Positions 10,319-21,770 of a stretch of 64,000 bases of DNA are shown here, in pieces. The DNA is from Piezodorus guildinii. Taxonomy: Eukaryota > Arthropoda > Insecta > Hemiptera > Pentatomidae. Position numbers and translations under genes: made by a program. Position 1 is the stretch's first letter; each line of letters opens with the position of its first letter. The notes under the pieces were generated by a model, which did no database searches, had not been told where the DNA came from, and saw only the letters and a list, made by a program, of their open reading frames with translations. The stretch lies in contig CM041294.1 of the NCBI GenBank assembly GCA_023052935.1, positions 154,691,399-154,755,398 on the forward strand, given 5' to 3'.

Positions 10319-10447
10319 CATTTTACTTTCACTTACTATATATAGTAAGGAAAGTATTGCGATCGTGAAAATTTTCGAATTCCAGTTTTCAACGGAAATA
10401 CACGTTTTAGGGTCCCCTGAGTCCAAATAACCAAGTCCCGCAAAAAG

Positions 10448-10479
<32 letters not shown>

Positions 10480-10495
10480 CTGTGTGTGTGTGTGT

Positions 10496-10533
<38 letters not shown>

Positions 10534-11366
10534 TAACTCCCGGGCGGAAACGGTAAGTCCTATGAAACTGAAATTTCATATTTAAGACAACTATACGCCC
10601 GAGACGTGACAAAACTTTTTTCATCAAAATGAGCCTACCAGAAGAGGCTTTTTATACCATGCATTTTGCACCTTTTTTCGATTTTCTCAAAAACGGTTCC
10701 GACGATTTTGATTAAACTCGCTATATCGATGTAAAATTAAATGGGCTTTAATATCATGTAGGTTTTATTTGGATAAAAATGGTCTGACAGGGCTTAAATG
10801 CCGATATTTTAAATTTTCTTCCTCTAAAGTACCTTTAATTTTTTAGATTCAATAATAATAACTAGATTATCTTGTTAGCGCTGATGAAAAACAGGTAAAT
10901 ATATAAATTGAATAAATTCGATACCCAACTAAAGGAGAAAACAGAAAAAATATATTTTTAATGAAATTTTTCGTTTTTGAACATAAGAGCAGTAATATAC
11001 ATGTATGATATACCGTTGGAAAGCTAAAGATTTTAGAAAAAATATCATCTCATACACAAGCTTTTAGAAGTTAATAGAGAGTGATGAGAAGAAGATAAAA
11101 CTAACTGATTATTTTAGATAATAATATAATCGATTTTTTAATAAAACACATGTTTCTATATAAATTCAATTTGGGTAGTTGTTTAGTCATTTCTCTTTCG
11201 ATTTTATGACAATCATGACTCAGGGGTACTCCGTACCTCCACAATTTGATTAATTCCTTAATAGTTTCACGTATTTTTATCTCTAACTGTATTTGAAAAT
11301 TTTTTCATTGATTTTAAAAATCGAGGTAAGTGAAAGTCGTGTGTTGCCCGCACCAGATTTTTTTAA
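10319..11366 (+). mobile_element. R1 repeat, most complete copy; Helitron/HINE-like non-autonomous element
   Basis: One end carries the perfect 18-bp palindrome CTTACTATATATAGTAAG; the other carries GTTGCCCGCACCAGA and a T-run. The 12-mer ACTTTCACTTAC (10325-10336) returns inverted at 11326-11337. A (GT)n tract lies at about 10446-10532. Both edges are supported by the uninterrupted paralogue at 12165-12310: the sequence jumps from GATAGAAATA directly to AAGATAACCCAGG. No coding capacity was found. Read in reverse it starts TCTGGTGCGGGC after an A and ends near a hairpin, as expected for Helentron-associated elements, but a CTRR end is not clear. Confidence 0.75.
10446..10532. repeat. (GT)n microsatellite inside R1
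   Basis: About 85 bp of GT with occasional C. In the R1 copy at 60716-61605 the same site holds only a few CA units, so this tract varies between copies. Confidence 0.95.
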
Positions 11367-12164
11367 GATAACCCAGGATATTATATACTTTGTTGTTGTT
11401 TTTTTAACTAAAATCATCGTTCATTGTTTAACCTAAAATTGATTTTCTAAACTGAGGGTCTGGCACATAATAACAACCTAACTTATAACTTATAAGAATA
11501 TACATTTATTTTCACATACACAATCATTCCTTTTTTTTTTTTATTTAGGTTGTAAAATAAAATGTAAGAGAGAGAGAGAGAGACATATATGCCTAATCTA
11601 AACATAACATTATGGAACCGAAACATTACTATCTTGATTCAGAGGTTCTGACAATTATTTACATTAAAAATTTCCATCTGTTGAATCATGGTTTAAGAAG
11701 CTCTCCATAGATGCTGTAGTCTGAATTTCAAAAACTGTTGAAGTATTAGAATAAGTGAAATAACAGCTATACAAGAAAATTGAAAATTGGAAAGAGAGAG
11801 GTAAATCCTTGGAAAACAAGTCGTATCAACCACTAAGAGGAGACGGTCCTGACCCGCCTGATAATCAGACCCACGAGATTAACGAATGGGCACATACATC
11901 AAAATATCTCAAATTACGAGAAATAATAAAGTCTTATTTCATGAAATATTCCAAATATTTCATTGAGATGATGTTGAATATAAAATAGTTAACTGTGCAA
12001 TGAATATAAAGGATGAGATTGTTCGGATGGCAGTAAAAAAAAATATTAAAAAAATGTTTTTATTTATTTTTAAAAAATGTATTTATTGGAATTTACAACT
12101 GTATAATAGAATACGGCAGGTAAACTTGCATTAAATATAAAAAGGCATAAAACACACGTAGAGC
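11367..12164. other. AT-rich DNA; right remnant of the duplicated segment, short (AG)n
   Basis: Positions 11367-11395 are the last part of the host segment shared with 12285-12310. A short (AG)n lies at 11570-11582. No gene was seen. Confidence 0.5.
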
Positions 12165-12310
12165 TTTGAAAACTTGGTCTTCCTAAAGCGTGGTTTCTCT
12201 ACTCTAGGGCGCATATCGTCATTAATTTTAAGACAAACGGACACCTTTTTGAATTAATGGACAAGTACCGTGATAGAAATAAATTGTTGAAGATAACCCA
12301 GGATATTTTA
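12165..12310 (+). repeat. Uninterrupted duplicate of the host segment (natural empty site)
   Basis: It is collinear with 5605-5683, 10256-10318 and 11367-11395 joined, and contains neither J1 nor R1. It shows that both are later insertions into the other copy, unless this copy lost them precisely. Confidence 0.75.
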
Positions 12311-12468
12311 TATACTTGACTCAGGCTCTAAGAACCGATTACAATTCAGTAAACATTGTTCTCAATGAATACATACAGTATAAGTACCTATGTAAAATCA
12401 GTTACTGAGTCTATGCTATGCCTAAGTGATTCTTCACAATTATTTTTCATTAAGGTAATTTAATACTA

Positions 12469-13381
12469 TTGGGTTGTTTCACATGAAATGCCCGTTTTTA
12501 TAGTTTCTGAAATACATCAAGGATTTCGCAGGTCTGTGTTGTTTTCTTCCGAATGTTTACATATTTAATGTAAACAGTTACTAATCCTCTACCTTTGTAT
12601 TATAAACATTAGCTTCCCAATCAATAACCCACTTTTTAGTATACCTCCAAATATGAACATGGAAACACGCGATTTCCGAGTAATATTTTTGTACGAGTTT
12701 AAACTCGGCCATTCAGCAGCTGAGGCCGCTAGAAATATTTGCGAGGCGTTTGGGGAATAGAGTGTTAATAAACGGACCATTGGTCGTTGGTTTGTTAAGT
12801 TTTCAGCTAGGGATGCCTACTTGGAAAACTTGCCCCGAGGAAGACCTCCGTCCGTAATAGATAACGATGTCCTCAAACATACAGTAGAAGGAAACCCCTA
12901 CTAAACAGTTGAAGGACTCTCAGCACAACTATATGCAAGTGCATCTACCGTTTCCAGACATTTAAAGTGTATTGGGAAAGTAAAAAAGCTCGATACATGG
13001 ATACCTCACGATCTCACTGAGCGGCATGTTTCAAAACATACCGTGCAAAAATCGAAAGAACTGGGCTACGAAGTTCTTCCGCACACACCATATTCTCCCG
13101 ATTTGTCTCCAACAGATTACCACCTGTTCAGGAATTTAGACAACTTCATCAAAGGAAAACTTTTTGAAAATGATGATCAAGTGAAAAGTGCGTTTTTAAA
13201 TTTTGTTTCACTTCAAAGCTCTGAGTTTTTCAGTTCGAGGATAAAAAAGTTGGTTTCACGTTGGGAAAAATGTGTAGAAAAAGAATGTAAATACTTCGAA
13301 TAAAATTATCTTGTTTTCATATCGTATTTTTAATCAAAATTCTGTACCTTCAAAACGGACATTTCATGTGACACAACCTAA
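12469..13381 (+). mobile_element. Internally deleted mariner-like element, copy 1
   Basis: The terminal inverted repeats are TTGGGTTGTTTCACATGAAA at the left and the complement of TTAGGTTGTGTCACATGAAA at the right, both flanked by the TA duplication typical of Tc1/mariner. The 913 bp are too short for an intact element of about 1.3 kb. A decayed transposase frame fills the middle. Confidence 0.92.
12652..13303 (+). pseudogene. Mariner transposase pseudogene with central deletion
   Basis: The frame starts MNMETRDFRVIFLYEFK with a helix-turn-helix N-terminus (GHSAAEAARNIC). It has stops after AFGE and after GNPY. About 100-130 residues are missing between DLTER and TVQKSKELG, the region that holds the first two catalytic Asp residues of the DD34D triad. 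The C-terminal YSPDLSPTDYHLF with the third Asp is still present. The deletion junction sits at ATGTTTCAAAACATACCGTG, which is also found in copy 2. Confidence 0.9.
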
Positions 13382-13383
13382 TA

Positions 13384-14149
13384 TTTTTCAATGACATTTC
13401 GGGGACCCTCATCATTTGAGCATCGAAGATCAACGAGATTCATTCGTTGTGCTTTTATTGGTTAAATTTGATGAAAAAATAAAAAAAATCGATTTATATT
13501 GAAAAGAAATATTTTTCTGAACTTAAAATTTGAGAAAAAGCGATTAATTAAAAAAAATTATCAAGTTATTACGTCATTGAAGAAAACAAAAATAAATGAA
13601 TAATTTGAAGTTGATATAAATATGTTATAAAGTTTTTTTATTAAGGGATTTCACTTTTTTTTTCTGATTTACTCAGTTTTTTCTCTCACAATATTGGACT
13701 AATATTTATTAATTTTTTTTTTATACTTCTCTTCATGGTGGCAACTAATCTATCGAAACATACAGTCTTCTCGATCCCTTTTTAAGACCAGATCCATTTG
13801 TATTGGTCTTATTTATTCCTTTTTTCTTAAAGTACTCGTTATCCATAAAATGGTAATTACAATTCCATGAATACAGGTACATGGAGAAGAAGATATAGAT
13901 AGACATAGAGGGGGACTGGACAGCCTATTAGTGTATCGGGGCCAGGAAGACAGGTGTCTTCTGCTATTATTAGTTGGCTCTTCGACCTTGCCTATCTTCC
14001 CTCCACCACCTCCGGAACAGAACTAGAGTACCTTCTAGGATAGTGGAGTTTACCTATTTAGTAATATATTATTATATAATTTATAAGTATGTAAATCAAC
14101 ATATACCTTCAATAGTATTACATTATTTATCGTTTGTCCTTTTATTACT
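13384..14149. other. AT-rich DNA, nothing definite
   Basis: Long A/T tracts. Positions 13900-14050 are more GC-rich without a recognisable frame. Confidence 0.35.
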
Positions 14150-14655
14150 TAAAACTATTTTTATTTATCCAACCACAGTAACGTATTTGGGACTAATTCT
14201 TGACAAAAGATTGACATAGGACCCACACGTCAAGACAAAACGTATAACTCTAAACTTTCGACTCAGATTATTCTATTCGATACTACATAGACACTCTAAA
14301 TTACCCATTAGACAGAAGCTTAAAGTACAAACTTATTTACTAAAACCTATATGGACTTAGGCTTGCCAAATTTACGGACCAGCTAAAAAGACACATTAAA
14401 AAAATACAAACCTTTCAATCCAAATGTTTAAGAATATCAACGAACTCTCCACCGTATGTCTCAAACGATACCTTTCATACCGATTTACGTATTTCAACTA
14501 AAAGAAACCACATACGATTGACTTACAAATGATTTTACGACAAACTAAATTAACACGTTAACAAATTTGTTCAAAACATGGGTACAATTGCCATAACTGA
14601 TATAACATGGCGTAGACTGAAAAGGAGTTGGATGAGAAACCTTCTGACCTGAAAA
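14150..14655 (+). pseudogene. Decayed Jockey-type LINE reverse transcriptase C-terminus
   Basis: The translation reads TVTYLGLILDKRLT, then a stop, then LLKPIWT, and it ends near RRLKRSWMRNLLT. These are the C-terminal landmarks of J1/J2 ORF2. Several stops and frameshifts, and stronger divergence than other copies, indicate an old insertion of another subfamily. Confidence 0.75.
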
Positions 14656-14862
14656 TATTGTTGTGCTTAATGTCAGGAGGATGCACCACTGGGTGCTGTC
14701 TCCCTCGTGCCTATATATTTATATATATATATGCCACGGCATTTTTTTTTCTTCTGAAAAACATGCTGCCACAAGACTTACATCTTGTTAGCTAATACCA
14801 TGATCCTCGTTAATACTCACAGTTCATCTCATAAAATAAGGCTACTAGAGAGGACACTATTA

Positions 14863-14872
14863 GGTTGTCCTG

Positions 14873-14904
<32 letters not shown>

Positions 14905-15500
14905 AGAAACACCATTTAAAATAAAAAAGAAGGTTTACAACTGTTTCATTTATTCAATAGTTTACCACTACTACGGTTTCTCAAATATTTAGGAAGCTGT
15001 AGTGTATCAAACGAAATGAAGCCCTCCAAATAGCCCTCCAAACTATCAAGTTTTTTTTATGAGTTCGGGACTTTAGGACATGCTTCTACTTTATCAAGCC
15101 ACTGTTCAGAGCATATATTATTATCGTTATGTATACATTTTTTTACCATATTTTTGGTTTGACAAAGAAGTATAGCACTTGACCTTCACAACGCTAGTTT
15201 ATTTTGCGGTGGTATACTGTTTTTGGAACCCAACTTTCATATTTGTTTACATTTCCAATTGTCTTAATGTGGTCATTGATTTAAGTCAAGGTTAAGTTAC
15301 CCTGCAAGTTTTCGAAAAGTTGTTATAGGGCTTTCTTCCATCAAAGCCCTCAGAACATCATCATTGATTGAGATAGGAATTCCTTCCACGACATCCTTTG
15401 CCCTCAAGGTTAAAGTCTACATCACTACACTATTTGAAACAAGGCACTCATTAATGCTGCCCTCGTCCAACAGTCGATTTGTGTGATCAGACCGTCTGGG
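14863..15500 (-). pseudogene. Heavily decayed mariner-like element
   Basis: TTAGGTTGTCC at 14863 follows a TA and resembles a mariner terminal repeat. On the minus strand, pieces such as GIPISINDDVLRALMEE, LTLT/INDHIKTIGNVNK and SEQWLDKVEACPKVPNS match the linker and catalytic region of mariner transposases in order, broken by stops. A run of about 28 A lies just inside the left end. Confidence 0.5.
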
Positions 15501-17239
15501 GCCCGTTCTGGCCGAGTTTAAACTGGTAAAACGAAATCATACAAATAGCACGCGTTAAGATCTTAGTAAGGATTGAATTATTTCCAAAAAAACGTTTTGA
15601 AGAGTAATGATAATAATAATAAGTGTTGACATTAATATAAATGAATAATCCAGTCAACTTTGAGTATAGAATTGATAAGTTGGGTATATAAGAAGATATT
15701 TTAAAGAAAATTCGAAACTCTATATGATTTGTCACATAACCCAATAGATGCTCTAGTAGTTGGAGGTAAATGGTTGTGTTTGATATACTCATGTATTTTA
15801 AAATCAGTCTATTATTTTACTTCCAGTTTAAAATTAATTGGTTAAAATTTCAATTACAAATAAATTCAACCATTCTTGAGCCTTGCAGTTGGAGCGGAGA
15901 ACCCTTACATATCTCGGTGGCTATTAGTCTGAAGAAAAAATGATTAAAACCATTATTTAATTTTTTTTTCTTCAACTTTATTTAGTACATTCGAAAAATA
16001 TAGCAGTTTTGGAGATATTGACGAAAACTTATTAAAAAAAAATAAAATAAATACAATTTTTTTTTCCTTTCTCTTACCAAAACCCAACTCTGGTGAATTA
16101 TGTAGTTTTTTTTCTGTGATTTTAGTTTTACCACATTAATATGTTATAATTAGCTTAGATGAAATTTCATCTTTTTTTTTTTTTTTGAAGGGTTATCGTA
16201 CATATTTTTTTTTTAAATTAACATTTTTTGTTTACCATAGAGATTCCCAGTAGTAAACACTGCCCGCTGCTCATACTAATGTATGTTATTGTAAGAAAAA
16301 ATAAATAAATAAAAGCACATACTAAATTCAACGTTTGCTACTTTCATCGTACTGTAGTTCAGATGCGCGAAAAACGAACAACTTCGTCTTCTCAAAAATA
16401 TATTTGACAAATGTATTAATAAAAACGTAAATGTAAATCCGCATATAGTGCTGATAATCCATACTTCCGTATTATTGCTGAGGCGAGCTAAATTCTACAG
16501 AAGTTGCCAAGTGAATTTTATGTTGCTTAGCGTTTTTACTTCTGAAGTTTTTCAGTGTCCCTATTCAAGAATTTTTTTCAATTAATGATATCACCATAAA
16601 ACATCATATATCATTTTTAGTATTCCTGCTCTTTCAATTAGGCTCAGAAAAAAAGTTTATTACACGTTTCGCATTTTAACTTATTATTTTTTAATGATAT
16701 TTCTTATATGCTGAACGCATTAATTAATATTTTTAGATTTTATAGCACCATTAGAGTGAGCGCTACAAATAGCGTTGGTAATGAGGACGGTGGGAGGGAG
16801 TTGCGGTGTTTATAGGCAGCTCTTTGTATTTATGCATTCCCTTCACATTTACATTTATATAAATAAACACTGCCTAATAGTGATATTTCAACTCTGTTCA
16901 AGCCGTGTGGGGTATATTTATTTGATATATTTTCGTCATGTTTGCTAATTGTAAATATCTAGATAACCATCCGAAGAATAGCGCAGAGGGAAAAAGTGCA
17001 GGTTCTTTCTTCAAAATTTTAGGATAACAAAATTTTATTTGTAGGGAGAGATGGAGATATGGCAGTAAAAAGTAAGAAAATCCATCTTCAGTGACGACAA
17101 TGTTTATTCTTTTAATTTTTACATACACTTACCAATATTTAAGATATTGGATTGTAAAATATGTTCGTTATGTTTTTCAATATAATCCTCTCTGATTATG
17201 AAATCATCTTTACTTGGTCAATAATGTTTAAAATATTCT
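15501..17239. other. AT-rich DNA without recognised genes
   Basis: Only short frames and A/T runs were seen. Positions 16740-16830 are slightly GC-richer but show no motif. Confidence 0.35.
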
Positions 17240-17562
17240 AAAAAAGTGTTAGTTGAGGTGCTCTGTATGTATGAGTTACAATCGAGATTCCTTATTTATC
17301 AATTGTTTATTTTGCTTGCTCAAAATGGATGAGAAAAAAAAAATTCGTTATTTAATGATTTAAAAGTAAAATCCTCTGAACAGACGGTTAACAAAATATA
17401 TGTGTTTGGCGATGGTGCCGTAGGAGAAAGCAACTTCTGTAAGTGGTTTATTCGGTTCAGAACCGGACATTTTGAATTGTAAGACGCAGAGCGCTCGGGT
17501 CGTCCTTCAACTGTTGACGATGAACAAATTCCAAAAATTGCCTAAAATATGGCAACATGTAA
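17240..17562 (+). pseudogene. N-terminal fragment of a mariner-like transposase
   Basis: After a leader (..CAAAATGGATGAGAAAAAAA) the frame reads FGDGAVGESNFCKWFIRFRT, then GHFEL and, after a stop, AERSGRPSTVDDEQI. This is the characteristic helix-turn-helix/linker of mariner transposases. It is frameshifted and cut off near 17562. It belongs to a different subfamily from the copies at 12469 and 22862. Confidence 0.7.
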
Positions 17563-17576
17563 TAGGTCAAAATGGA

Positions 17577-18729
17577 TCATATATATTTATTTAAAATATT
17601 TTAGATTTTAAAGTTTTTATTGAAATCACCCGTAAAAAACGCTTATTTTTATTTATTACAAAACAAAAAACTTTGACATAAAATTTACTTTGCCATCTGC
17701 ATTTCCTTTGCAATAAGCAAATTTGTGGACTGCTTAAGCAGCGGCTCATCACAGCAGAGTTCGTTAAGTGATCAGCATATCTCTTGGTCACCGCCTGCGT
17801 AGTCGTCGGGGTGGGCTGTAAGGATTCGTAGAGCATTTTAATGTTTCTGTAAGAGGGTTGGTGTTGTATGTTAGTCTTTGGTGGAAGTTATTGTATTGTT
17901 CTATAGCAGTGGCTGAAATAGGCGGAATGTTTAAGTCGTTATGTATAAGGTCATTTGTTACGTAGAACGGTGCGTCCACTATTTTGCACAGCACTTTCGA
18001 CTGAAAAGACTATTCTTTGGATACTTGATGGTTTAGCATAGCCCCACAGTTCTATCCCGTATGTCCAGATTGGTTTTAGCAAAACTTTGTAAAGAGTTAC
18101 TTTATTGGTTAATGATAATTTAGAACGTCTGTCAAGTAATCTAGATAAAAGACCATATCGTCTGTTGAGTTATTTGCGTTTTTGTCGAATGTGGGTACTC
18201 CAGGTCAGTCTTTTGTCCAAGTGAATACCTAAATATCGAATTTCGTCGGAAGTCGGAATAGGAATATTATTAAAGTTAATGGGAGGAGAAGGTTTATGGT
18301 TCAGGGTAACACTACATGAGCACTCTTGGACTCGTTGATCTTTATTTTCCACCTAGAAGCCCAAGCAGAAATTTCATCAAGGTGGTTTTGGAGGGATATT
18401 GCCGCTTGTAAAGGATCCTTATCTGAACAAAGAACAGTTGTATCATCAGCAAAAGTAGCCAAAAGAGTCCCATTGTGCTGGGGAAGATCTGACATGTAAA
18501 TGTTAAACAATATTGGTCCTAAAACACTGCCCTGAGGTACACCTGCCTTAATTTGCCGAATGTCTGAGAGTTCGGTCTCCACTTTCACAGAATAATGTCT
18601 ATCCGAAAGGTATGAAAGGAATATTAAATAGAACGTAGGTGGAAGTAAAATTTTCAGTTTGCAAAGCAATCTTTCGTATTCACTTTTCCATTTTTTACCG
18701 CTAATAAACCTGTCAAGGTCCGGCCACAC
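17577..18729 (-). pseudogene. 5'-truncated Jockey-type LINE (reverse transcriptase and 3' end)
   Basis: Read on the minus strand from 18729, the frame contains KAGVPQGSVLGPILFNIY and the catalytic FADD, then after a frameshift near 18320 IRYLGIHLDKRLTW, KPIWTYGIELWG and RRLRRR..PRDML. It is a separate subfamily from J1 and J2. The 5' side stops where the TIR element at 18717 begins. Confidence 0.85.
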
Positions 18730-19355
18730 TTAGTAGAGTGGAAAGGCGAGGAAAGGAAGACGATTTTCCGATCGAATCCAAATGACGTCATTTATATATG
18801 AATCTCATTAAAATCGATGGAGGATGCCACACTCAGCGGAGAGGAAAGGCAATTGCCGGTCGACTCTGATGGCAATTGTACGGGGGAGGATTCGAAAGAC
18901 GAATTGCCTTTCCACTCCGCTAAGTGTAATCGGGGAAATGGAGGGTAATGTTGACTCCGATGGTGTTCGGAAGATTTCGGCCGTTCTCGTGCTCTATCGG
19001 TTATCAGTTCCTTCTACATTCCAGTTCGTGCCTCCTACTAATTGTTATCGTTTTCCACTGTTACTATTGTTTTTAACCTGCCCCGTGATGTAAAAAGAAC
19101 TTATTTTATCAGTTGAAAAATATAAGGAGCTGTATGACAAAATCTTCTGAACTGATTCTACTCATTGTTTTTTTTATTAAAACAATAAAAAAAAACGTGA
19201 AAACACTCTTCGCCGTTCACAATGAACAATGCAACAATCAATTAACGTTTGCTTATTGAGTTAGAGGGGTTGCCGTCAGGGATGTAGATGGGGGCAGGCA
19301 ATTCATTTCCTCTTCGCTGAGTGTGGCCCACTCTGCCAAGAGTGGCCGGGCCTTT
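18717..19355. mobile_element. PIF/Harbinger-like non-autonomous DNA element
   Basis: The left end AGGTCCGGCCACACTTAG and the complement of the right end (AGGCCCGGCCACTCTTGG) form inverted repeats of about 25 bp with few mismatches. A second inverted motif (CTCAGCGRAGAGGAAA..GGCAATTG) lies just inside, three times. GC content is clearly above the surroundings. Flanking trinucleotides TCA/TTA would fit a decayed 3-bp duplication. No transposase was found. The superfamily assignment is by terminus style only. Confidence 0.55.
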
Positions 19356-19669
19356 AGTGTCCCCTAAGTTCAATGAGGTCTGTTGTGTGTGTGTGTGTAG
19401 TGTATGATGTCAGTCTAGCTAAAAAAAAAACGATAGAATTTATAAAACTGAAGTTTCATATTTTAGGAGTGTATATACCGGAGATGAACCAATTTTCGAG
19501 AAAATCGGAAAAAAACCAGAAGAACCGGTTAATGTCATGCATTTTGCATCTATTATAGATTTTTTAAAAACGGCTTTAAGGATTTTGATGAAACTGGCCA
19601 TATCGATATAAAATTTAATGGACCTTAATTTAATATAGGTTTCATTCTGAATGAAATAGTGAAGTTGAA
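19356..19669 (+). repeat. R1 fragment
   Basis: It matches 10420-10790 in order: GTCCCCTAAGTTCAA, a short GT tract, AACTGAAGTTTCATATTT, ATGCATTTTGCA, CGATATAAAATTTAATGG. Confidence 0.75.
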
Positions 19670-19759
19670 GGATATATATATATTCAACATATATATATAT
19701 ATATATTAATTTTCAACTTCACTATTTCATTCAGAATGAAACCTATATTAAATTAGGTC
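19621..19759. repeat. Near-perfect 49-bp inverted repeat with AT loop
   Basis: The left arm 19621-19669 and right arm 19712-19759 differ by one inserted base. The loop is TA-rich. The left arm is R1 sequence, so the right arm is an inverted re-copy of it. Confidence 0.95.
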
Positions 19760-20554
19760 ATTATATATATATATATAATATATATATATATATTATATAT
19801 TATAATATATAATATAATTATATACATACATATACACATATAATATAATATATATATATTATTTTTTTTTTGTCTCTGCCTTGTAATTTGCTATGCATCT
19901 TCACCTTTTCTGAGGTTTCGGAGTTTCCTGATTCTATCCTTTTCGTGCTTATTTCATTTTATTTTTTATTTAATTCAATCTATTAATTATTTTTATTATA
20001 TTTTACAGGCGAATAAAGTCTAAATTGTCCTTGATTACAGAGGCCCCATAGAGATATAGACCCTGGTGCCAATAACTTCTATTAATACAGACATTTAGCC
20101 GCTCTCCCCCCTTGGCTATTATACTAATGGTATTGTTGGCCCTAGCTTGGACCTCCCTATCTACCATATTAATTGTTGTTATTAATTTTATTAATAAACT
20201 GACTCGAAGAAAAGTTTTCTAGCAGGTTTCAGCTATGATATTATTTTTCTTAGTGTTTATACACTCATTTTTTCTTCAAATTAATGTGCTTTCTTCTAAG
20301 GATGTATTCAGCTAAAAAAACAATTAACGAGAAGTTTACATTCCCAACCTAATTTATTTCGTGTTTATGGGGATTTCATGGGTACTATGAAATAATTTAC
20401 TGTAACGTTTTAGTGAACGTCTTTTGTTTGCTTGTCAGTGAAACAGTTCCTAAAATTTTATATTATTATTAGAAATGGGGAGGGGGAGGGGGGAGGGAGG
20501 AACAACATATAAATAAAAATAAGAAAAAACTGTACCTGTAGAAACCTAAAGGGT
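19760..20554. other. TA-rich low-complexity DNA, then unassigned sequence
   Basis: (TA)n mixtures run to about 19860. A G-rich run (GGGGAGGGGGAGGGGGGA) lies at 20477-20500. No gene was seen. Confidence 0.4.
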
Positions 20555-20712
20555 CTTAGTATAGGGATTTGTACTGTTCCTAGACGAACGGCCCTGCAAG
20601 CAGGTGATTAGATCGATATAACGCACAGCCCCGTGGTTTCCTCCTATTTTTGGGTACCCACTTTTTGTGTCCTAGGAGGGGAGGGTCTCCATACCGTATT
20701 AGTCTCCCCTTG
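20555..20712 (-). mobile_element. SINE-A, headless copy
   Basis: It contains GATTTGTACTGTTCCTAG, GGCCCTGCAAGCAGGTGATT, GGGTACCCACTTT and GGAGGG.GAGGGTCTCC in the order seen in the full copies at 42858 and 58462. The tRNA-like head is missing. Confidence 0.75.
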
Positions 20713-20997
20713 GCTGTAATGAAAATTAATATTAATCCTGCTAGAGCCGAGTATGAACCAGTATCAGAGTAGTCTTAACTGTCCATTAGACCACCTTAGT
20801 TCGCCATTAAATAAATACATGATTATGATTAATATAATTTTTAACTTACTGTTCTTGGTTTTTCAATTATTACAACTTCGTGTACATCTTTTTTCTGTTT
20901 TAAGTGAAATATTTCCGGAGATTTTTTTTTTTTAAATAATATTTAATTTAATTAAATTGCAGTGTTTTTTTATTAAAAGCACTAATAAATATTTTCT

Positions 20998-21470
20998 ATA
21001 TTTTTTTAAATAACTGAGTTCTGGGCGTACATATGGGCAATAATTCAATTTTTTTTCCTTTATATTTTTCTTGTTTTTCGGGCTTTACTGATTCTGAAAC
21101 TCTCTACACATTTTTAGAAATAACTAAGTTATGGGCGTATTTATGGACAAAATTTCTATTTTTTCTTCTCTTTTTTTAATGATTTTTCGCATTTTTTTTA
21201 TATACACTCTTAAAATTTTTTATCTGTCTTCAAAAATAACTATTAATCGGCCACCATTTTACAAATAACTAGCCTCAGCTGATTATTGATATCAATCATC
21301 GTTGCATGCCGTAGTATGTTTGTGCGAATTTGGTCCAGTATAGTTTCGGAAATATTTCGCGGACAGCGGACAAACGAATTTTTTTTTTATTCGTCATTCG
21401 GGTTCTACACATCTTGAAACGTAAGCCCTTAAATTTTGAAGAGGGTTATTTTTTTTTTATTTTTTTTTTT
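20998..21470 (+). repeat. R2 repeat
   Basis: It shares with 52190-52570 and 54330-54490 the order AACTGAGTT..GGGCG, GGCCACCATTTT, GCGGACAGCGGACAAACG, a T-run, GGGTTCTACACAT and TTGAAACGTAA. It is unclassified. Confidence 0.55.
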
Positions 21471-21599
21471 TTATGATAATGTATGTGAAATTAAATGTAT
21501 GCTCGTAAGTTATTATTATATACTTTGTATTGAATATTTGTATATATTACATTTTATGAATCATGTATTACATACTTATAATCATTAAAAAATAGAATA

Positions 21600-21770
21600 A
21601 ATTATCCTGAAATTGAGGAAAAATCTGGCGTAATCATCAAGGATAAAACTGAGCTTGATCACGACCTAATCACCTCCTTGCTCTGCTGTTTTGTCAAAAG
21701 ACCGTTCCGAATCCCTTTATTTACTTAACCCAGGTCCTTTTATGGGTTCTAGTTCTACCAATGATCATAA
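21600..21770 (+). mobile_element. Diverged SINE-A tail
   Basis: GGAAAAATCTGGCG, GAGCTTGATCACGACCTAATCACCTCCTTGC and TTTTATGGGTTCTAG match SINE-A body and tail. Confidence 0.45.

Noticed and set aside
10283..10627. 114-codon minus-strand frame with His/Thr repeats
   Set aside because: Translation of the (GT)n microsatellite and R1 sequence.
15487..15792. 101-codon minus-strand frame
   Set aside because: AT-driven Tyr/Ile/Phe composition, no motif, next to a decayed mariner.
18824..19093. 89-codon frame in the Harbinger-like element
   Set aside because: It overlaps the inner inverted motifs and resembles no transposase.
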